In this document: positions 36,561 to 45,664 of the stretch, piece after piece | Numbering within the stretch: the stretch's first letter is position 1 | Layout of the letters: every line of letters begins with the position of its first letter | NCBI RefSeq assembly: GCF_000484635.1 | Contig: NZ_AXVM01000001.1 | Location: 248,001 to 312,000 of the forward strand | Source of the DNA: Comamonas badia DSM 17552 | GTDB lineage: Bacteria > Pseudomonadota > Gammaproteobacteria > Burkholderiales > Burkholderiaceae_C | DNA length: 64,000 nt | Direction of reading: 5' to 3' | The notes under the pieces: generated by a model | Database searches by the model: none | Told to the model about the DNA's origin: nothing | Seen by the model: only the letters and a program-made list of their open reading frames with translations | Position numbers and translations under genes: made by a program

Positions 36561-38010
36561 GGCGGATTCAACCGGTCGTCGCAACACCTTGAATCGAGGG
36601 GGTGTTTATGGGACGACCAGCAGGGTGGATGTACGAACTGACAGGACGCGCACCAATGCGCTCACCGGGTGCGCCATCGCATCGGCGCGAGGTTGAGCGG
36701 CAATTCTGGGCACAGATTGCCACCGGCATTACGAGCGAGAAAGCGGCCGAAGCGGTCGGCGTGTCGCAAGCAGTGGGTACGCGCTGGTTCCGGCATCGTG
36801 GCGGCATGCCGCTATTCATGTCCAAGCCCGTGTCGGAGCGTTACCTGTCGTTTGCCGAGCGCGAGGAGATTGCACTGCTGCGCATCCAGGGCGTGGGTGT
36901 GCGCGAGATTGCGCGTCGCATTGCACGCAGCCCATCGACGGTGTCGAGGGAGCTCAGGCGCAATGCCGCCACGCACGGTGGCACGCTTGACTACCGGGCA
37001 TCCGTGGCGCAGTGGAAGGCAGAACTGATGGCCCGCAGGCCGAAGCCGGCGAAACTGGTGGGCAATGCGCGGTTGCGTGAGTATGTTCAAGACCGCTTGG
37101 CCGGCAAGATTCATGATGCCCAACCACGAGATCAGCGGTCCACGAGAGGCATCATTCAAGGGGCGCAACAAGCCACACCGTAGCGACCGCAAATGGGTCA
37201 AAGGCTGGTCGCCCGAGCAGATTGCTCGCCGGCTGAAGGTCGATTTCCCTGGTGATGCATCGATGCATATCTGCCATGAAGCCATCTACCAAGCGCTCTA
37301 CATTCAGGGCCGTGGGGCGCTCAAGCGCGAGTTGGTGACCTGTCTGCGCACGGGACGGGCGTTGCGCGTGCCGCGAGCCAGAGCCCAGGCGAAGACTTGG
37401 GCGCACGTGAACGCCGACGTGATGATTTCCGAGCGACCGGCTGAGGCGTCAGACCGCGCTGTGCCCGGGCACTGGGAGGGCGACCTGATCATCGGGCTGA
37501 ACCGCTCGGCGATCGGCACGCTGGTCGAGCGCTCCAGCCGCTTCACGCTGCTCGTGCACCTGCCGCGCGAGGCAGGCTATGGCGTGATTCCACGCAGAAA
37601 GAACGGACCCGCACTTGCAGGCTACGGTGCCATCACCATGGCCAACGCGCTGAAAGCAACGGTGGCGACGTTGCCCGCCCAGCTGTGGCGCTCGCTCACC
37701 TGGGACCGCGGCAAGGAGCTCTCGGATCACGCCCGGTTTACCGTGGAGTCTGGCGTGCGGGTCTTCTTCGCCGACCCGCACAGCCCTTGGCAGCGCGGCA
37801 CCAATGAGAACACCAACGGGCTGCTGCGGCAGTACTTCCCGAAGGGCACTGACCTGTCGCGTTGGGGTGCCGAAGAAATCGAGGCGGTCGCGCACACGTT
37901 GAACACGAGACCACGAAAGACGTTGGGCTGGAGGACGCCTGCCGAGGTCCTGGATGGCTACCTAAAATCTGCCCGACAGACCAACGTTGCGACGACCGGT
38001 TGAATCCGCC
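36561..38010 (+). mobile_element. IS30-family insertion sequence nested in the IS3 element
   Basis: The element is bounded by perfect 25-base inverted repeats (36561-36585 and 37986-38010, beginning GGCGGATTCAACC) and by a 3-base target duplication CTG (36558-36560 and 38011-38013). Length is 1450 bases. It carries one IS30-type transposase gene on the plus strand, opposite to the IS3 host. The perfect repeats and clean duplication point to a recent insertion. Confidence 0.9.
36608..38003 (+). pseudogene. IS30-family transposase, frameshifted
   Basis: The N-terminal half reads from 36608 (MGRPAGWMYELTGRAPMRSPG) with helix-turn-helix LSFAEREEIALLRIQGVGV and RRIARSPSTVSRELRRNAA. Near 37110 the frame breaks; the catalytic half continues in the +1 frame from about MPNHEISGP, with PGHWEGDLIIGLN, SLTWDRGKEL and SPWQRGTNENTNGLLRQYFPKG, all conserved in IS30 (DDE residues). 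Either one base was gained or lost, or there is a sequencing error. IS30 elements normally use one open frame, so it is called broken. Confidence 0.75.
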
Positions 38011-38583
38011 CTGGCTGCCCTGGTCGCTGTGGTGAATGACGTTGCCGGGGCGGCACTGCGCGATGGCCATGTTCAGCGCCGCGAGCACCAGTTCGGTATC
38101 GATGCACTCTCCTATCGACCAGCCCACCACCCGACGGCTCCAGACATCGAGCACGATCGCCAGGTACACGAATCCGGCCCAGGTCGGCACGAAGGTGATA
38201 TCGGCTACCCACAGCCGGTTCGGCTCGTCGGCGACGAACTGGCGGTTCACCAGATCCGGCGCCGGGCGCCGCTTGGGCTCGCGCTGCGTCGTCACGACAA
38301 AGCCACGACGCCGGCTCATGCCGCGCAAGCCGTGCAGGCGCATGAGGCGTGCGACCCGCTTGCGGCTCACCCGCGCGCCCTGATCGATGAGCTTGGCACG
38401 CACCCGCGGCATGCCGTAGGTCGCATCCGAGGCGGCGTGAATCGCCCGAATCCGCTCGACCATCACAGCATCCTCCATGGCGTGCTTCGACGGCGCGCGA
38501 TCGCGCCAGGCGTAAAAGCCGCTCACCGAGACTCCCAGTACGCGGCACATCGTGTGCACGGCGAAGGCGGCCTGGTGGGCCAT
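38011..38583 (-). pseudogene. IS3-family transposase OrfB, N-terminal fragment
   Basis: It starts at ATG 38583, overlapping the orfA stop (TGATG). It shows MCRVLGVSVSGFYAWRDR, then GMPRVRAKLIDQGARVSRKR, the first DDE residues in LWVADITFVPTW and the second in VIHHSDQGSQ, where the frame is cut by the IS30 element. A ribosomal frameshift in the orfA/orfB overlap may have made the full transposase. The remainder is at 36192-36560. Confidence 0.85.
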
Positions 38584-38906
38584 CACGAGCTCGAAGACGG
38601 CGTGAACGTCTTCTCGCCCCTGGCGGCGAGCCAGGCCGTAGCCTTTGCCAATATATCTCGCTCGGTCTGCAACTGGCGCACTTGGCGGCGCAGCCGATGC
38701 AGCTCCTCGCGCTCGGCGTTGGTCAACCCTTCCTTGCTTGTCGAGGGCTTGCCGCGGTCCACGGCGGCATGTCCCACCCAGTTCGAGATGGTCTGTGCCG
38801 TGCAATCGAACTGTCGCGCCAACTGTGCAGGCGTGTTGCCGGCTGCAACCAGCTCGATCATCTGCTGGCGAAATGCCGCCGGGTACGGAGGGCGGGTCTT
38901 GGGCAT
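38583..38906 (-). CDS. IS3-family transposase OrfA
   Basis: The 107-residue OrfA of the IS3 element. YPAAFRQQMIELVAAGNTPAQ is the helix-turn-helix that binds the inverted repeats, with DCTAQTISNWV as recognition helix. The C-terminal ELHRLRRQVRQLQTERDILA is the leucine zipper that pairs OrfA and OrfB. It is intact, but its partner orfB is split. Confidence 0.9.
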   Translation of the reverse strand: MPKTRPPYPAAFRQQMIELVAAGNTPAQLARQFDCTAQTISNWVGHAAVDRGKPSTSKEGLTNAEREELHRLRRQVRQLQTERDILAKATAWLAARGEKTFTPSSSS

Positions 38907-38990
38907 AGCGAACTCCTTCTTCCATAAGGATCAGGTGTCCGCGAAAACGGGTCAACTTCAGAAAGACATTTGCACACCTACCACCGGCAT

Positions 38991-40670
38991 TCAAGTCTCG
39001 ATGCGGTAATTGCGCATCAGGCCCAGATCCTCATGCTCCAGCATGTGGCAGTGATAAAGGTAGAGCCCCGAATAGTCGGCGAAACGCATCAAGAGCTTCA
39101 CGCGATCACCCGGCATCACCAGCACAGTGTCTTTCCAGCCTTGATCGACATAGCCATCGCGTACGCCGCTGCTGCCCGCGCCGTGGCGCCGCTCCAGCAC
39201 CTGAAATTGCTGATCGTGCACGTGGATTGGATGCGCCATCGTCATCATGCCGCCGTCGTTGGCGAACTCCCAAACCTCCGTGGTTCCCAGCTTCACAACT
39301 TCAGTGGGCGCCACAGCCGTCATCTGGAAGCTGCGGCCGTTGAAGCCCCATTGCATCTGCGCCATCGTGATGCGGAACGTTCTTGGCTTCGCACGGTTGA
39401 CTGCATCCTGCAGGCGCGGCCAGGAGATCGCAGACAGCCGATCGGGCAGTTGGAGCGACCCGTTTACCTTGCGCGCAACCTTGACCGTGAATATCGGAAA
39501 CCGTGCACCAGCGGCCAGCGACGAGCCGCCCATCGCGTCCCCCATGGAGCCGCCACCCATCATGTCCATCATGCGCCCCATGGCGCCTTCAAACGCAAGA
39601 CTTATCATCGTGAGCTGCGTGCCCAGATCGTCCTTGCTGAAGTCGGCCCACAGTTCAACGCGCTCGGCGGGGGCCAGCATCACGTAGTCCTTGTGCACCG
39701 GCCGCTCCAGCAGCCCGCCATCGGTGCCGATCACGGTGAGTGGCCGGCCGTCCTGCCACGCCAGCTTGTAGATGCGCGAGTTGGAGCCGTTCAGGATACG
39801 CAGCCGATAGGGGTGCGTGGCGACCTCGATCAATGACTCCGGGCGGCCGTTGACCAGGACGGTGTCGCCAAGGAACCCCATCATGCGCGTCATCATGTCG
39901 CCCATGCCGCCCGACATCATGGCCCCGCGGCTCATCATGCCGCCCATCATTCCCCCACCGCCCATCGTGTTGCCCGGTGCAGACGGCGCGCCGGATGCGT
40001 CGCCGCGCGCAGTCGGCCCGGTGCCGCTGAGGTAGCGGAGTTGGTTGCCGTCGTCGAAGCTGCGATCCTGAATGACGATCGGCAGATCGTATTGGCCGCG
40101 TGGCAGCGGCAGCGCCTGCTCCTCCTCATCGCTCACCAGGAGCAGGCCGGCAAGGCCGAAATACACCTGCTCGCCCGTATGGCCGTGGGGGTGGGGGTGA
40201 TACCAGTAGGTGCCGGCGCGGTTGCGCACTTCGAACTCGTAGCGATAGCGCTCGCCCCGCCCGATCGCAAAGCGCGGATGCCCGTCCATGGTGTCGGGGA
40301 CGTGCAGGCCGTGCCAGTGCACGGTGCTCGGCTGGTCCAGCCGGTTGATGAAATCGATGCGGACTTTTTGGCCGCGCCGCAGGCGCAGGATCGGGCCCAG
40401 GTAGCTGTCGGGTAGCGCCTGCACGCTTGCTGGATCCCCTTTCAGCACGCGCGACTGGTACGACCACACGGATGTTGCTCGCCCCGGTCGCAGCGAAACA
40501 CTGCGCGGTAGGGCGATCAACTCCAGAGCAACGTCCGGTTCAAAGGTATCGCTTGCGCTTTGCATTGCGGGCGCGGCTTCGACTTGCGGCAAACCAGCCA
40601 GCAGTGCCGCAGTGCCCATGCCGACGCCGTTCATGAAGTCGCGGCGGGTGAGGGATTCGTGGTTCGTCAT
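38991..40670 (-). CDS. Tat-exported multicopper oxidase (CueO/CumA-like), Met-rich
   Basis: A 559-residue periplasmic oxidase, likely oxidising Cu(I). The signal LTRRDFMNGVGMGTAALLAG is twin-arginine. Copper ligands are HWHGLHVP, YWYHPHPHGH, HPIHVHDQQF and YHCHMLEHEDLGLM, so all type 1, 2 and 3 sites are present. Two Met-rich segments (GGGGMMGGMMSRGAMMSGGM and MGRMMDMMGGGSM) resemble the CueO insert for Cu(I). Start 40670 is chosen over the open-frame start because GGAG lies upstream and it begins the signal. An IS3 element sits 36 bases past the stop. Confidence 0.88.
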   Translation of the reverse strand: MTNHESLTRRDFMNGVGMGTAALLAGLPQVEAAPAMQSASDTFEPDVALELIALPRSVSLRPGRATSVWSYQSRVLKGDPASVQALPDSYLGPILRLRRGQKVRIDFINRLDQPSTVHWHGLHVPDTMDGHPRFAIGRGERYRYEFEVRNRAGTYWYHPHPHGHTGEQVYFGLAGLLLVSDEEEQALPLPRGQYDLPIVIQDRSFDDGNQLRYLSGTGPTARGDASGAPSAPGNTMGGGGMMGGMMSRGAMMSGGMGDMMTRMMGFLGDTVLVNGRPESLIEVATHPYRLRILNGSNSRIYKLAWQDGRPLTVIGTDGGLLERPVHKDYVMLAPAERVELWADFSKDDLGTQLTMISLAFEGAMGRMMDMMGGGSMGDAMGGSSLAAGARFPIFTVKVARKVNGSLQLPDRLSAISWPRLQDAVNRAKPRTFRITMAQMQWGFNGRSFQMTAVAPTEVVKLGTTEVWEFANDGGMMTMAHPIHVHDQQFQVLERRHGAGSSGVRDGYVDQGWKDTVLVMPGDRVKLLMRFADYSGLYLYHCHMLEHEDLGLMRNYRIET

Positions 40671-41113
40671 GTGACGGTCTCCAGAGTTCAATGGTGATTT
40701 CTCGCGGGTGCATGCACACAATCTGGGCGCGCCCCAAGAATCGACCATCATCCTGTTCCAACCGAGACGGTTCGCTGCGGTCTGTGCCTGATTCGTTTGG
40801 AGCCGCCGCCAGCCGCGACGCCAGCTGGCCAGTCGATTCGACCATCATATGCCCGGGCTGCTGTGATCCACCAGCACCAGCAGCGTGCCGTTGGGGGCGC
40901 GCCGGCAGCTATCGGCGGAGCCGTCCACGCCAGGCGAACCAACGGGTATGCGGGGCATGGCGAGGCTCTTGCTTTACGGTTTCTGGCGCAGGTGGCGCTT
41001 GAGGTCGCTTGCCGGGCATGGTCACAAGCAGCACTGTTTCAAGAGACATCGGATATCGCCCTCGCATGTCCCTTGAATGGCCGCCCAATGATGCCGACGT
41101 AGCAGCAGGAGAA
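40671..41113. other. Intergenic region without a recognised gene
   Basis: These 443 bases separate the multicopper oxidase gene and the DUF4148 gene on the same strand. Short open frames exist on both strands (for example a 47-codon minus-strand frame starting MSLETVLLVTMPGKRPQ), but none shows a known family, a good ribosome site or a copper motif. The promoter of the oxidase gene should lie near 40680-40750. Confidence 0.4.
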
Positions 41114-41461
41114 TCAACCTGCGGAGTAAAGGCGCAGACGCGCGTCGCGTTCGGCAGGCGACTCGCTGCGCAGTTCGTTGGTCACTTGCTCACGCGTCTT
41201 GCCAGGACCTGCATCGGGCGTGCGGATCGGGTAGTTGCTCTCGCCGTAGGAAAGACGGCCTTGCTGCATAGCAGCCTTGGTCTCCGCGATGACCTGCTCT
41301 CGCGTTTTCTCGCTCTTGAAGTGTTCTGGATGAACGATGACGCCCTGTTCGTTGTTGGCGGGATGCTCGTACGCTGCCGAGGCCATCCCTGGAAGGCCCA
41401 GGGCAGCCACTGCGGCTGCGGCGGCGATCATCGAAGAAAGGGAGAGGCGTTGTTGGGTCAT
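41114..41461 (-). CDS. DUF4148-type small exported protein
   Basis: A 115-residue protein with signal peptide (LSSMIAAAAAVAALGLPGMASA). The mature part has two TREQV repeats (KTREQVIAETKAAMQQGRLSYGE and KTREQVTNELRSES), the hallmark of DUF4148 proteins of Burkholderiales. It is probably periplasmic. Function is unknown, but such genes are often next to metal-responsive two-component systems, as here. GGAGC precedes the start. Confidence 0.75.
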   Translation of the reverse strand: MTQQRLSLSSMIAAAAAVAALGLPGMASAAYEHPANNEQGVIVHPEHFKSEKTREQVIAETKAAMQQGRLSYGESNYPIRTPDAGPGKTREQVTNELRSESPAERDARLRLYSAG

Positions 41462-41586
41462 GGTTGAAGCTCCTAACGAGGGTGGATGAAACTTGCATCT
41501 CCCATGCCTTGGTTAGGCGCTGAGGAGATGTGTTCATCGTAGGGAGCGCACCCCAACAGAATCTGGACAGCCCGATGAGTTTGTTG

Positions 41587-42996
41587 TCAGCTTGAAGGCT
41601 TTGCAATGTGATGTGGAAACACCAGGGTGAAACAGGTGCGTCCCTGACCCGAGCTTGCCGTGACGCCGCCGCCGTGGGCCTCGGCGATAGCGCGCGTAAT
41701 GGCCAGACCCAAGCCCGATCCGTCAGTGTCCGGATGGGTCCTGGAAGCATCGGCGCGGTAGAAACGGTCGAACAGCCGGGGCAGAATCTTGGCGTCGATG
41801 TCGGCACCGGTGTTCTCCACGGCCACCGTCGTGGCCTGTGCGGTGGCGGCGATGCGGATGGTGACGTCACCGGCCTCGGGCGCGTGGCGCAGGGCGTTGG
41901 ACAGCAGGTTGCTAACCGCGCGGCGGAACATCAGGCGGTCGCCTTCGATCTCGCCATCGCCTTCCACCCGCAGCCGGATGCGCTTTTCCTCGGCCACGGC
42001 CTCGTAGAAGTCGAGCAGCGCCAGCGCATCCTGGCGCACGGAGAACCTCTCCACGCGCGGCAAATCCACGCCGCGCTCGGTCTTGGCCAGGAACAGCATG
42101 TCGGACACCATGCGCGCCAAACGCTGAAATTCCTCGGCGTTCGATGCCAGGATGTCGCGGTAGGTTGCGGCATCGCGCTTGGTCGCCAGCGCCACCTGCG
42201 TTTGCGTCAACAGATTGCTGATGGGAGTGCGCAGTTCGTGCGCCAGGTCCGACGCGAAATCAGTCAGGCGCTGGAAGTCCTCCTGCAGCCGATCCAGCAT
42301 GCGGTTCAGCTCTTGCGCCAGGTCGGCCATTTCTACCGGCACGGCCTGCACGGGCATGCGCTCGCCGAGCTTCTGGCCCGTCACCTTGGCAGCCCGTGAC
42401 TTCATGTCGCGCAAGGGCGCCAGCCCCTGGCGCGCGGCGAACCACGAGAGCAGGCCGCAGATGGCGATGGCGGCGAGCACATACAAGGCCAAGCTGCGCC
42501 GCAGGCCGTCGAGAAACTGCGTGTGGTGATCCGTATCCGCGGCGATCCAGACGGTAAGGGGAGCGGGGGAGTAGGCCGGGGCGGCCTTGAAGACCAGTGT
42601 ATGGAACCGGGCACCGTCGTGCCGCAACATCCCAAACACCTGGTTTTCACCGGCGTGCGGGGTCTTGTCGCCGCGCATGGTGGGGATGAACCCGCGGGAT
42701 TGAAAGACCACTGCTCCTTGTCCATCCTGGACTTGGGCGTAGAGATCATGGTGATAGCTCAGCGCCTCGCCCAGTCGCCGGCGAGTGTCGTCCGCCGAGT
42801 TGGCATTGCGCAGAATTTCCTCGATCAGGTGTTGCTTGTCTTGCAGCGCCATCCGATCGAGCTCGACGAAATGCCGCTCGGTCTCGACCAGAAACAAAGC
42901 GCCCAGCCCCAGCACCACCGAGGCCGCCACCGCAGTGAAGAGCAGGGTCAGGCGCTGCGTCAGCGGCAACCGGCCCCAACGAACCCGAAACAACAC
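41587..42996 (-). CDS. copS: Copper-responsive sensor histidine kinase (CopS/CusS-like)
   Basis: A 469-residue kinase starting with GTG. Helix LTLLFTAVAASVVLGLGALF, a periplasmic sensing loop of about 140 residues, a second helix around LAAIAICGLLSWF, a HAMP domain (LRDMKSRAAKV), the phospho-His box FASDLAHELRTPISN, and ATP-binding N- and G-boxes (NLLSNALRHAPEAG; GSGLGLAITRAIAEAHGG). CusS/CopS kinases sense periplasmic Cu or Ag. Its start codon directly follows the regulator stop, which indicates coupling. Confidence 0.9.
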   Translation of the reverse strand: MLFRVRWGRLPLTQRLTLLFTAVAASVVLGLGALFLVETERHFVELDRMALQDKQHLIEEILRNANSADDTRRRLGEALSYHHDLYAQVQDGQGAVVFQSRGFIPTMRGDKTPHAGENQVFGMLRHDGARFHTLVFKAAPAYSPAPLTVWIAADTDHHTQFLDGLRRSLALYVLAAIAICGLLSWFAARQGLAPLRDMKSRAAKVTGQKLGERMPVQAVPVEMADLAQELNRMLDRLQEDFQRLTDFASDLAHELRTPISNLLTQTQVALATKRDAATYRDILASNAEEFQRLARMVSDMLFLAKTERGVDLPRVERFSVRQDALALLDFYEAVAEEKRIRLRVEGDGEIEGDRLMFRRAVSNLLSNALRHAPEAGDVTIRIAATAQATTVAVENTGADIDAKILPRLFDRFYRADASRTHPDTDGSGLGLAITRAIAEAHGGGVTASSGQGRTCFTLVFPHHIAKPSS

Positions 42997-43680
42997 CTAT
43001 TCCTCCTGCGGTACGTCGAGCACATAACCCATGCCGCGCACGGTCTGGATGAGCTTGACCGGGTGCCCCTCGTCGATCTTCATGCGCAGTCGTCGCATCG
43101 CCACTTCGATGACGTTGGTGTCGCTGTCGAAGTTCATGTCCCACACCTGCGATGCGATCAGGGAGCGTGGCAACACCTCGCCGTGGCGACGCATCAGCAG
43201 TTCCAGCAGGCCGAACTCCTTGGCCGTCAGGTCCACGCGCTTGCCATTGCGCGAGACCCGGCGGCGCAGCAGGTCCAGTTCCAGGTCGGCCACGCGCAAC
43301 GTGGTGCCTTCGTTGCCCGCCGGGCCGCGGCGCAAGATGATGCGCACGCGGGCCAGCAGTTCCGCAAACGAGAACGGCTTGACCAAATAGTCGTCGGCGC
43401 CAAGCTCCAGCCCCTTGACGCGGTCTTCGACCTGGTCGCGGGCGGTCAGGAACAGCACTGGCATTTGCAGGCCGCGCTCGCGCAACGATTGCAGCACCTG
43501 CCAGCCGTTCAGCCCGGGCAGCATGACATCCAGGATCACGAGGTCGTAGGCGCCGTGCAAGGCCATGTGCAGCCCATCGGTGCCATGGGGCACCAGGTCC
43601 GCGACGTACCCGGCCTCGCTCAAGCCCTGGCGCAAATACTCGCCCGTCTTGGGCTCGTCTTCGACGATCAATATCTTCAC
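42997..43680 (-). CDS. copR: Copper response regulator (CopR/CusR-like, OmpR class)
   Basis: A 227-residue regulator starting with GTG at 43680 with AGGAG upstream; the longer open frame beyond it is not regulator sequence. The receiver has [32 protein letters not shown] (phospho-Asp) and DYLVKPFSF; the DNA-binding winged helix has [20 protein letters not shown] and [11 protein letters not shown]. It should activate the divergent copA operon when copS is triggered by copper or silver. Confidence 0.92.
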   Translation of the reverse strand: MKILIVEDEPKTGEYLRQGLSEAGYVADLVPHGTDGLHMALHGAYDLVILDVMLPGLNGWQVLQSLRERGLQMPVLFLTARDQVEDRVKGLELGADDYLVKPFSFAELLARVRIILRRGPAGNEGTTLRVADLELDLLRRRVSRNGKRVDLTAKEFGLLELLMRRHGEVLPRSLIASQVWDMNFDSDTNVIEVAMRRLRMKIDEGHPVKLIQTVRGMGYVLDVPQEE

Positions 43681-43743
43681 CGGTTCGGCTCCTATGCGGT
43701 TCTGGCGCAAGTGTGCCGCGTGTAAGGCCTGCCGACATGAAGC

Positions 43744-43762
43744 TGACAGGAATGTAATGTCG
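43744..43762. promoter_or_regulatory. Candidate CopR/CusR box
   Basis: In the 124-base gap between divergent copR and copA, TGACAGGAATGTAATGTCG shows an inverted TGACA…TGTC(G) design with an internal AATGTAAT, the kind of sequence bound by CopR/CusR/CzcR regulators. It is placed about 45 bases before the copA start. The exact box should be checked by alignment with other copR-copA gaps. Confidence 0.45.
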
Positions 43763-43804
43763 CAAACATCTTTCTGAAAGGGCGGGCTCTTCAGAATCTG
43801 CGGC

Positions 43805-45664
43805 ATGCGATTCCAAATCCCTTCCTTTTCCGTCTCCCCAGGCCAGGCAATCCAGCGCCGGCGCTTTCTGAGGGCGCTAGCGGCGGGTACCGCATTGGGC
43901 ACGCTCGATGCCGCACTGCCCGCCTGGGCACTGCAAGACCTGCCAGCAGCCCGTACGGGAACGCCACCCGAGTTGCGTGGCCCCGTCTTTGACCTGACGC
44001 TGGCCGAAACCCGCGTCGACTTCGACGGCCGCACGGGCATCGCCACCACCATCAACGGCAGTCTGCCCGGGCCGACGCTGCGCATGCGCGAAGGCGAGAC
44101 CGTGACGATTCGCGTCACCAACCGCCTGCGCGAGACGGCATCTATCCACTGGCACGGCATCATCCTGCCATTCCAGATGGACGGCGTACCGGGCGTGAGC
44201 TTTGCCGGCATCGCGCCCGGTGAGACCTTCACCTACCGCTACACGCTGGAGCAAAGCGGCACCTACTGGTACCACTCGCACAGCGGCATGCAGGAGGTGA
44301 CCGGCCTGTATGGCGCGCTCATCGTCGAGCCGCGCGATCGTGAAACCATTCGCACCGACCGCGAGCACGTCGTGCTGCTGTCGGACTGGACCGGCACCGA
44401 CCCGATGCGCGCGTTGGCCAAGCTCAAGGCGCAAGGCGACGTGTTTAACCAGCACCGGCCCACCTTCGTCAAATTCCTGCGTGACGTCCGCGAGCAGGGC
44501 CTGGGCGCGGCGCTGCAGGAGCGTGACATGTGGTACGCCATGCGCATGAGCCCGAGCGACATGGCCGATTTGTCCTCGACCGTGCTCAGTTACCTCGTCA
44601 ACGGCAGCGCGCCTGGCGCCAACTGGACGGCGCTCTTCAAGCCCGGCGAGCGCGTGCGCCTGCGCTGCATCAACGGCAGCGGCAATACGTTCTATGACGT
44701 GCGCATTCCGGGCCTCAAGCTCACCGTGGTGCAGGCCGACGGGCAAGACGTGGAGCCAGTGACGGTGGATGAGTTCCGCTTCGGCCCCGGCCAGACCTAC
44801 GACGTGATTGTGCAGCCCAAAGACGATGCCTACACGCTCTTTGCGCAATCGATGGATCGCACCGGCTACGCGCGCGCCACACTGGCGGTACGCCCGGGCC
44901 TGAGCGCGCCGGTGCCCGCGCTGGATGCGGTGCAGTGGCTCACCATGGCCGACATGATGGGCGGCATGGCGCGAGGCGGTGGCCACGACATGGCGGCGAT
45001 GGGCCACGGCCCCATGGCTGGGATGAACCACGCTGGCATGGCCGGCATGCAGGGCATGGGCGGCGGGCACGACATGTCGGCCATGGGCGGCATGCCCGGC
45101 ATGGCGCACAGCATGGCGTCCAATCCGTTGCAAAAGCCCGGCACCGCCGTGCGCCACGCTCGCACCGAATGGGGCCCCGGCGCCGACATGCGCGTGGACA
45201 TGCCGCGCACCAACCTGGATGACCCCGGCGTCGGACTGCGCGGCAACGGCCGGCGCGTGCTCACGCTGGCCGATCTCAAGACCGTCGGCGGATCGCTCTA
45301 TGCCGGCGGGCCCGAGCGCGAAATCGAGTTGCATCTGACGGGCAACATGGAGCGCTACACCTGGTCGTTCGACGGCCTTGACTTCACCGACAGTCGCCCC
45401 GTGCATTTCCGCTACGGCGAGCGCCTGCGCGTAATCCTGCACAACGACACCATGATGACCCACCCCATGCACCTGCACGGCATGTGGCAGGAGCTGGAAA
45501 ACGCCTCGGGCGAATTCGTCGCGCGCCTGCACACCATCCCCGTGCAGCCGGCGCAGCGCGTGAGCTTTCTCGTCAGCGCCGACGCGCTCGGCCGCTGGGT
45601 CTGGCACTGCCACCTGATGTTCCACATGGAAATGGGCATGTTCCGCGAGGTGGTGGTGGCATGA
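43805..45664 (+). CDS. copA: Copper resistance multicopper oxidase CopA
   Basis: The protein has 619 residues. A twin-arginine signal ([18 protein letters not shown]) sends it folded to the periplasm. Copper ligands: [28 protein letters not shown] and [14 protein letters not shown] Met/His-rich insert at about 395-440 ([20 protein letters not shown]) binds additional copper, as in PcoA/CopA. It oxidises Cu(I) to the less toxic Cu(II). First gene of the operon controlled by copRS; its stop overlaps the copB start (ATGA). Not the same as the P-type CopA at 51948. Confidence 0.95.
   Translation: MRFQIPSFSVSPGQAIQRRRFLRALAAGTALGTLDAALPAWALQDLPAARTGTPPELRGPVFDLTLAETRVDFDGRTGIATTINGSLPGPTLRMREGETVTIRVTNRLRETASIHWHGIILPFQMDGVPGVSFAGIAPGETFTYRYTLEQSGTYWYHSHSGMQEVTGLYGALIVEPRDRETIRTDREHVVLLSDWTGTDPMRALAKLKAQGDVFNQHRPTFVKFLRDVREQGLGAALQERDMWYAMRMSPSDMADLSSTVLSYLVNGSAPGANWTALFKPGERVRLRCINGSGNTFYDVRIPGLKLTVVQADGQDVEPVTVDEFRFGPGQTYDVIVQPKDDAYTLFAQSMDRTGYARATLAVRPGLSAPVPALDAVQWLTMADMMGGMARGGGHDMAAMGHGPMAGMNHAGMAGMQGMGGGHDMSAMGGMPGMAHSMASNPLQKPGTAVRHARTEWGPGADMRVDMPRTNLDDPGVGLRGNGRRVLTLADLKTVGGSLYAGGPEREIELHLTGNMERYTWSFDGLDFTDSRPVHFRYGERLRVILHNDTMMTHPMHLHGMWQELENASGEFVARLHTIPVQPAQRVSFLVSADALGRWVWHCHLMFHMEMGMFREVVVA

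Larger units (their letters stand above)
36140..38954 (-). mobile_element. IS3-family insertion sequence, interrupted by an IS30-family element
   Basis: The ends are imperfect inverted repeats: TGACCCTGTTCCGCGGA at the left and its counterpart (15 of 18 matching) at the right. A 3-base direct repeat ACT flanks the element (36137-36139 and 38955-38957). Without the nested element it would be 1362 bases, normal for IS3. It encodes orfA and orfB on the minus strand. It landed just after the stop of the multicopper oxidase gene and separates that gene from the small membrane-protein gene. It can no longer make an intact transposase. Confidence 0.85.

Noticed and set aside
40797-41102. Plus-strand 101-codon frame upstream of the multicopper oxidase
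   Set aside because: No ribosome site, no family motif and conflicting frames on the other strand; left as intergenic.
43681-44232. Longer copR start inside copA
   Set aside because: The extra N-terminus is antisense to copA; the GTG at 43680 has AGGAG upstream and starts the receiver domain properly.
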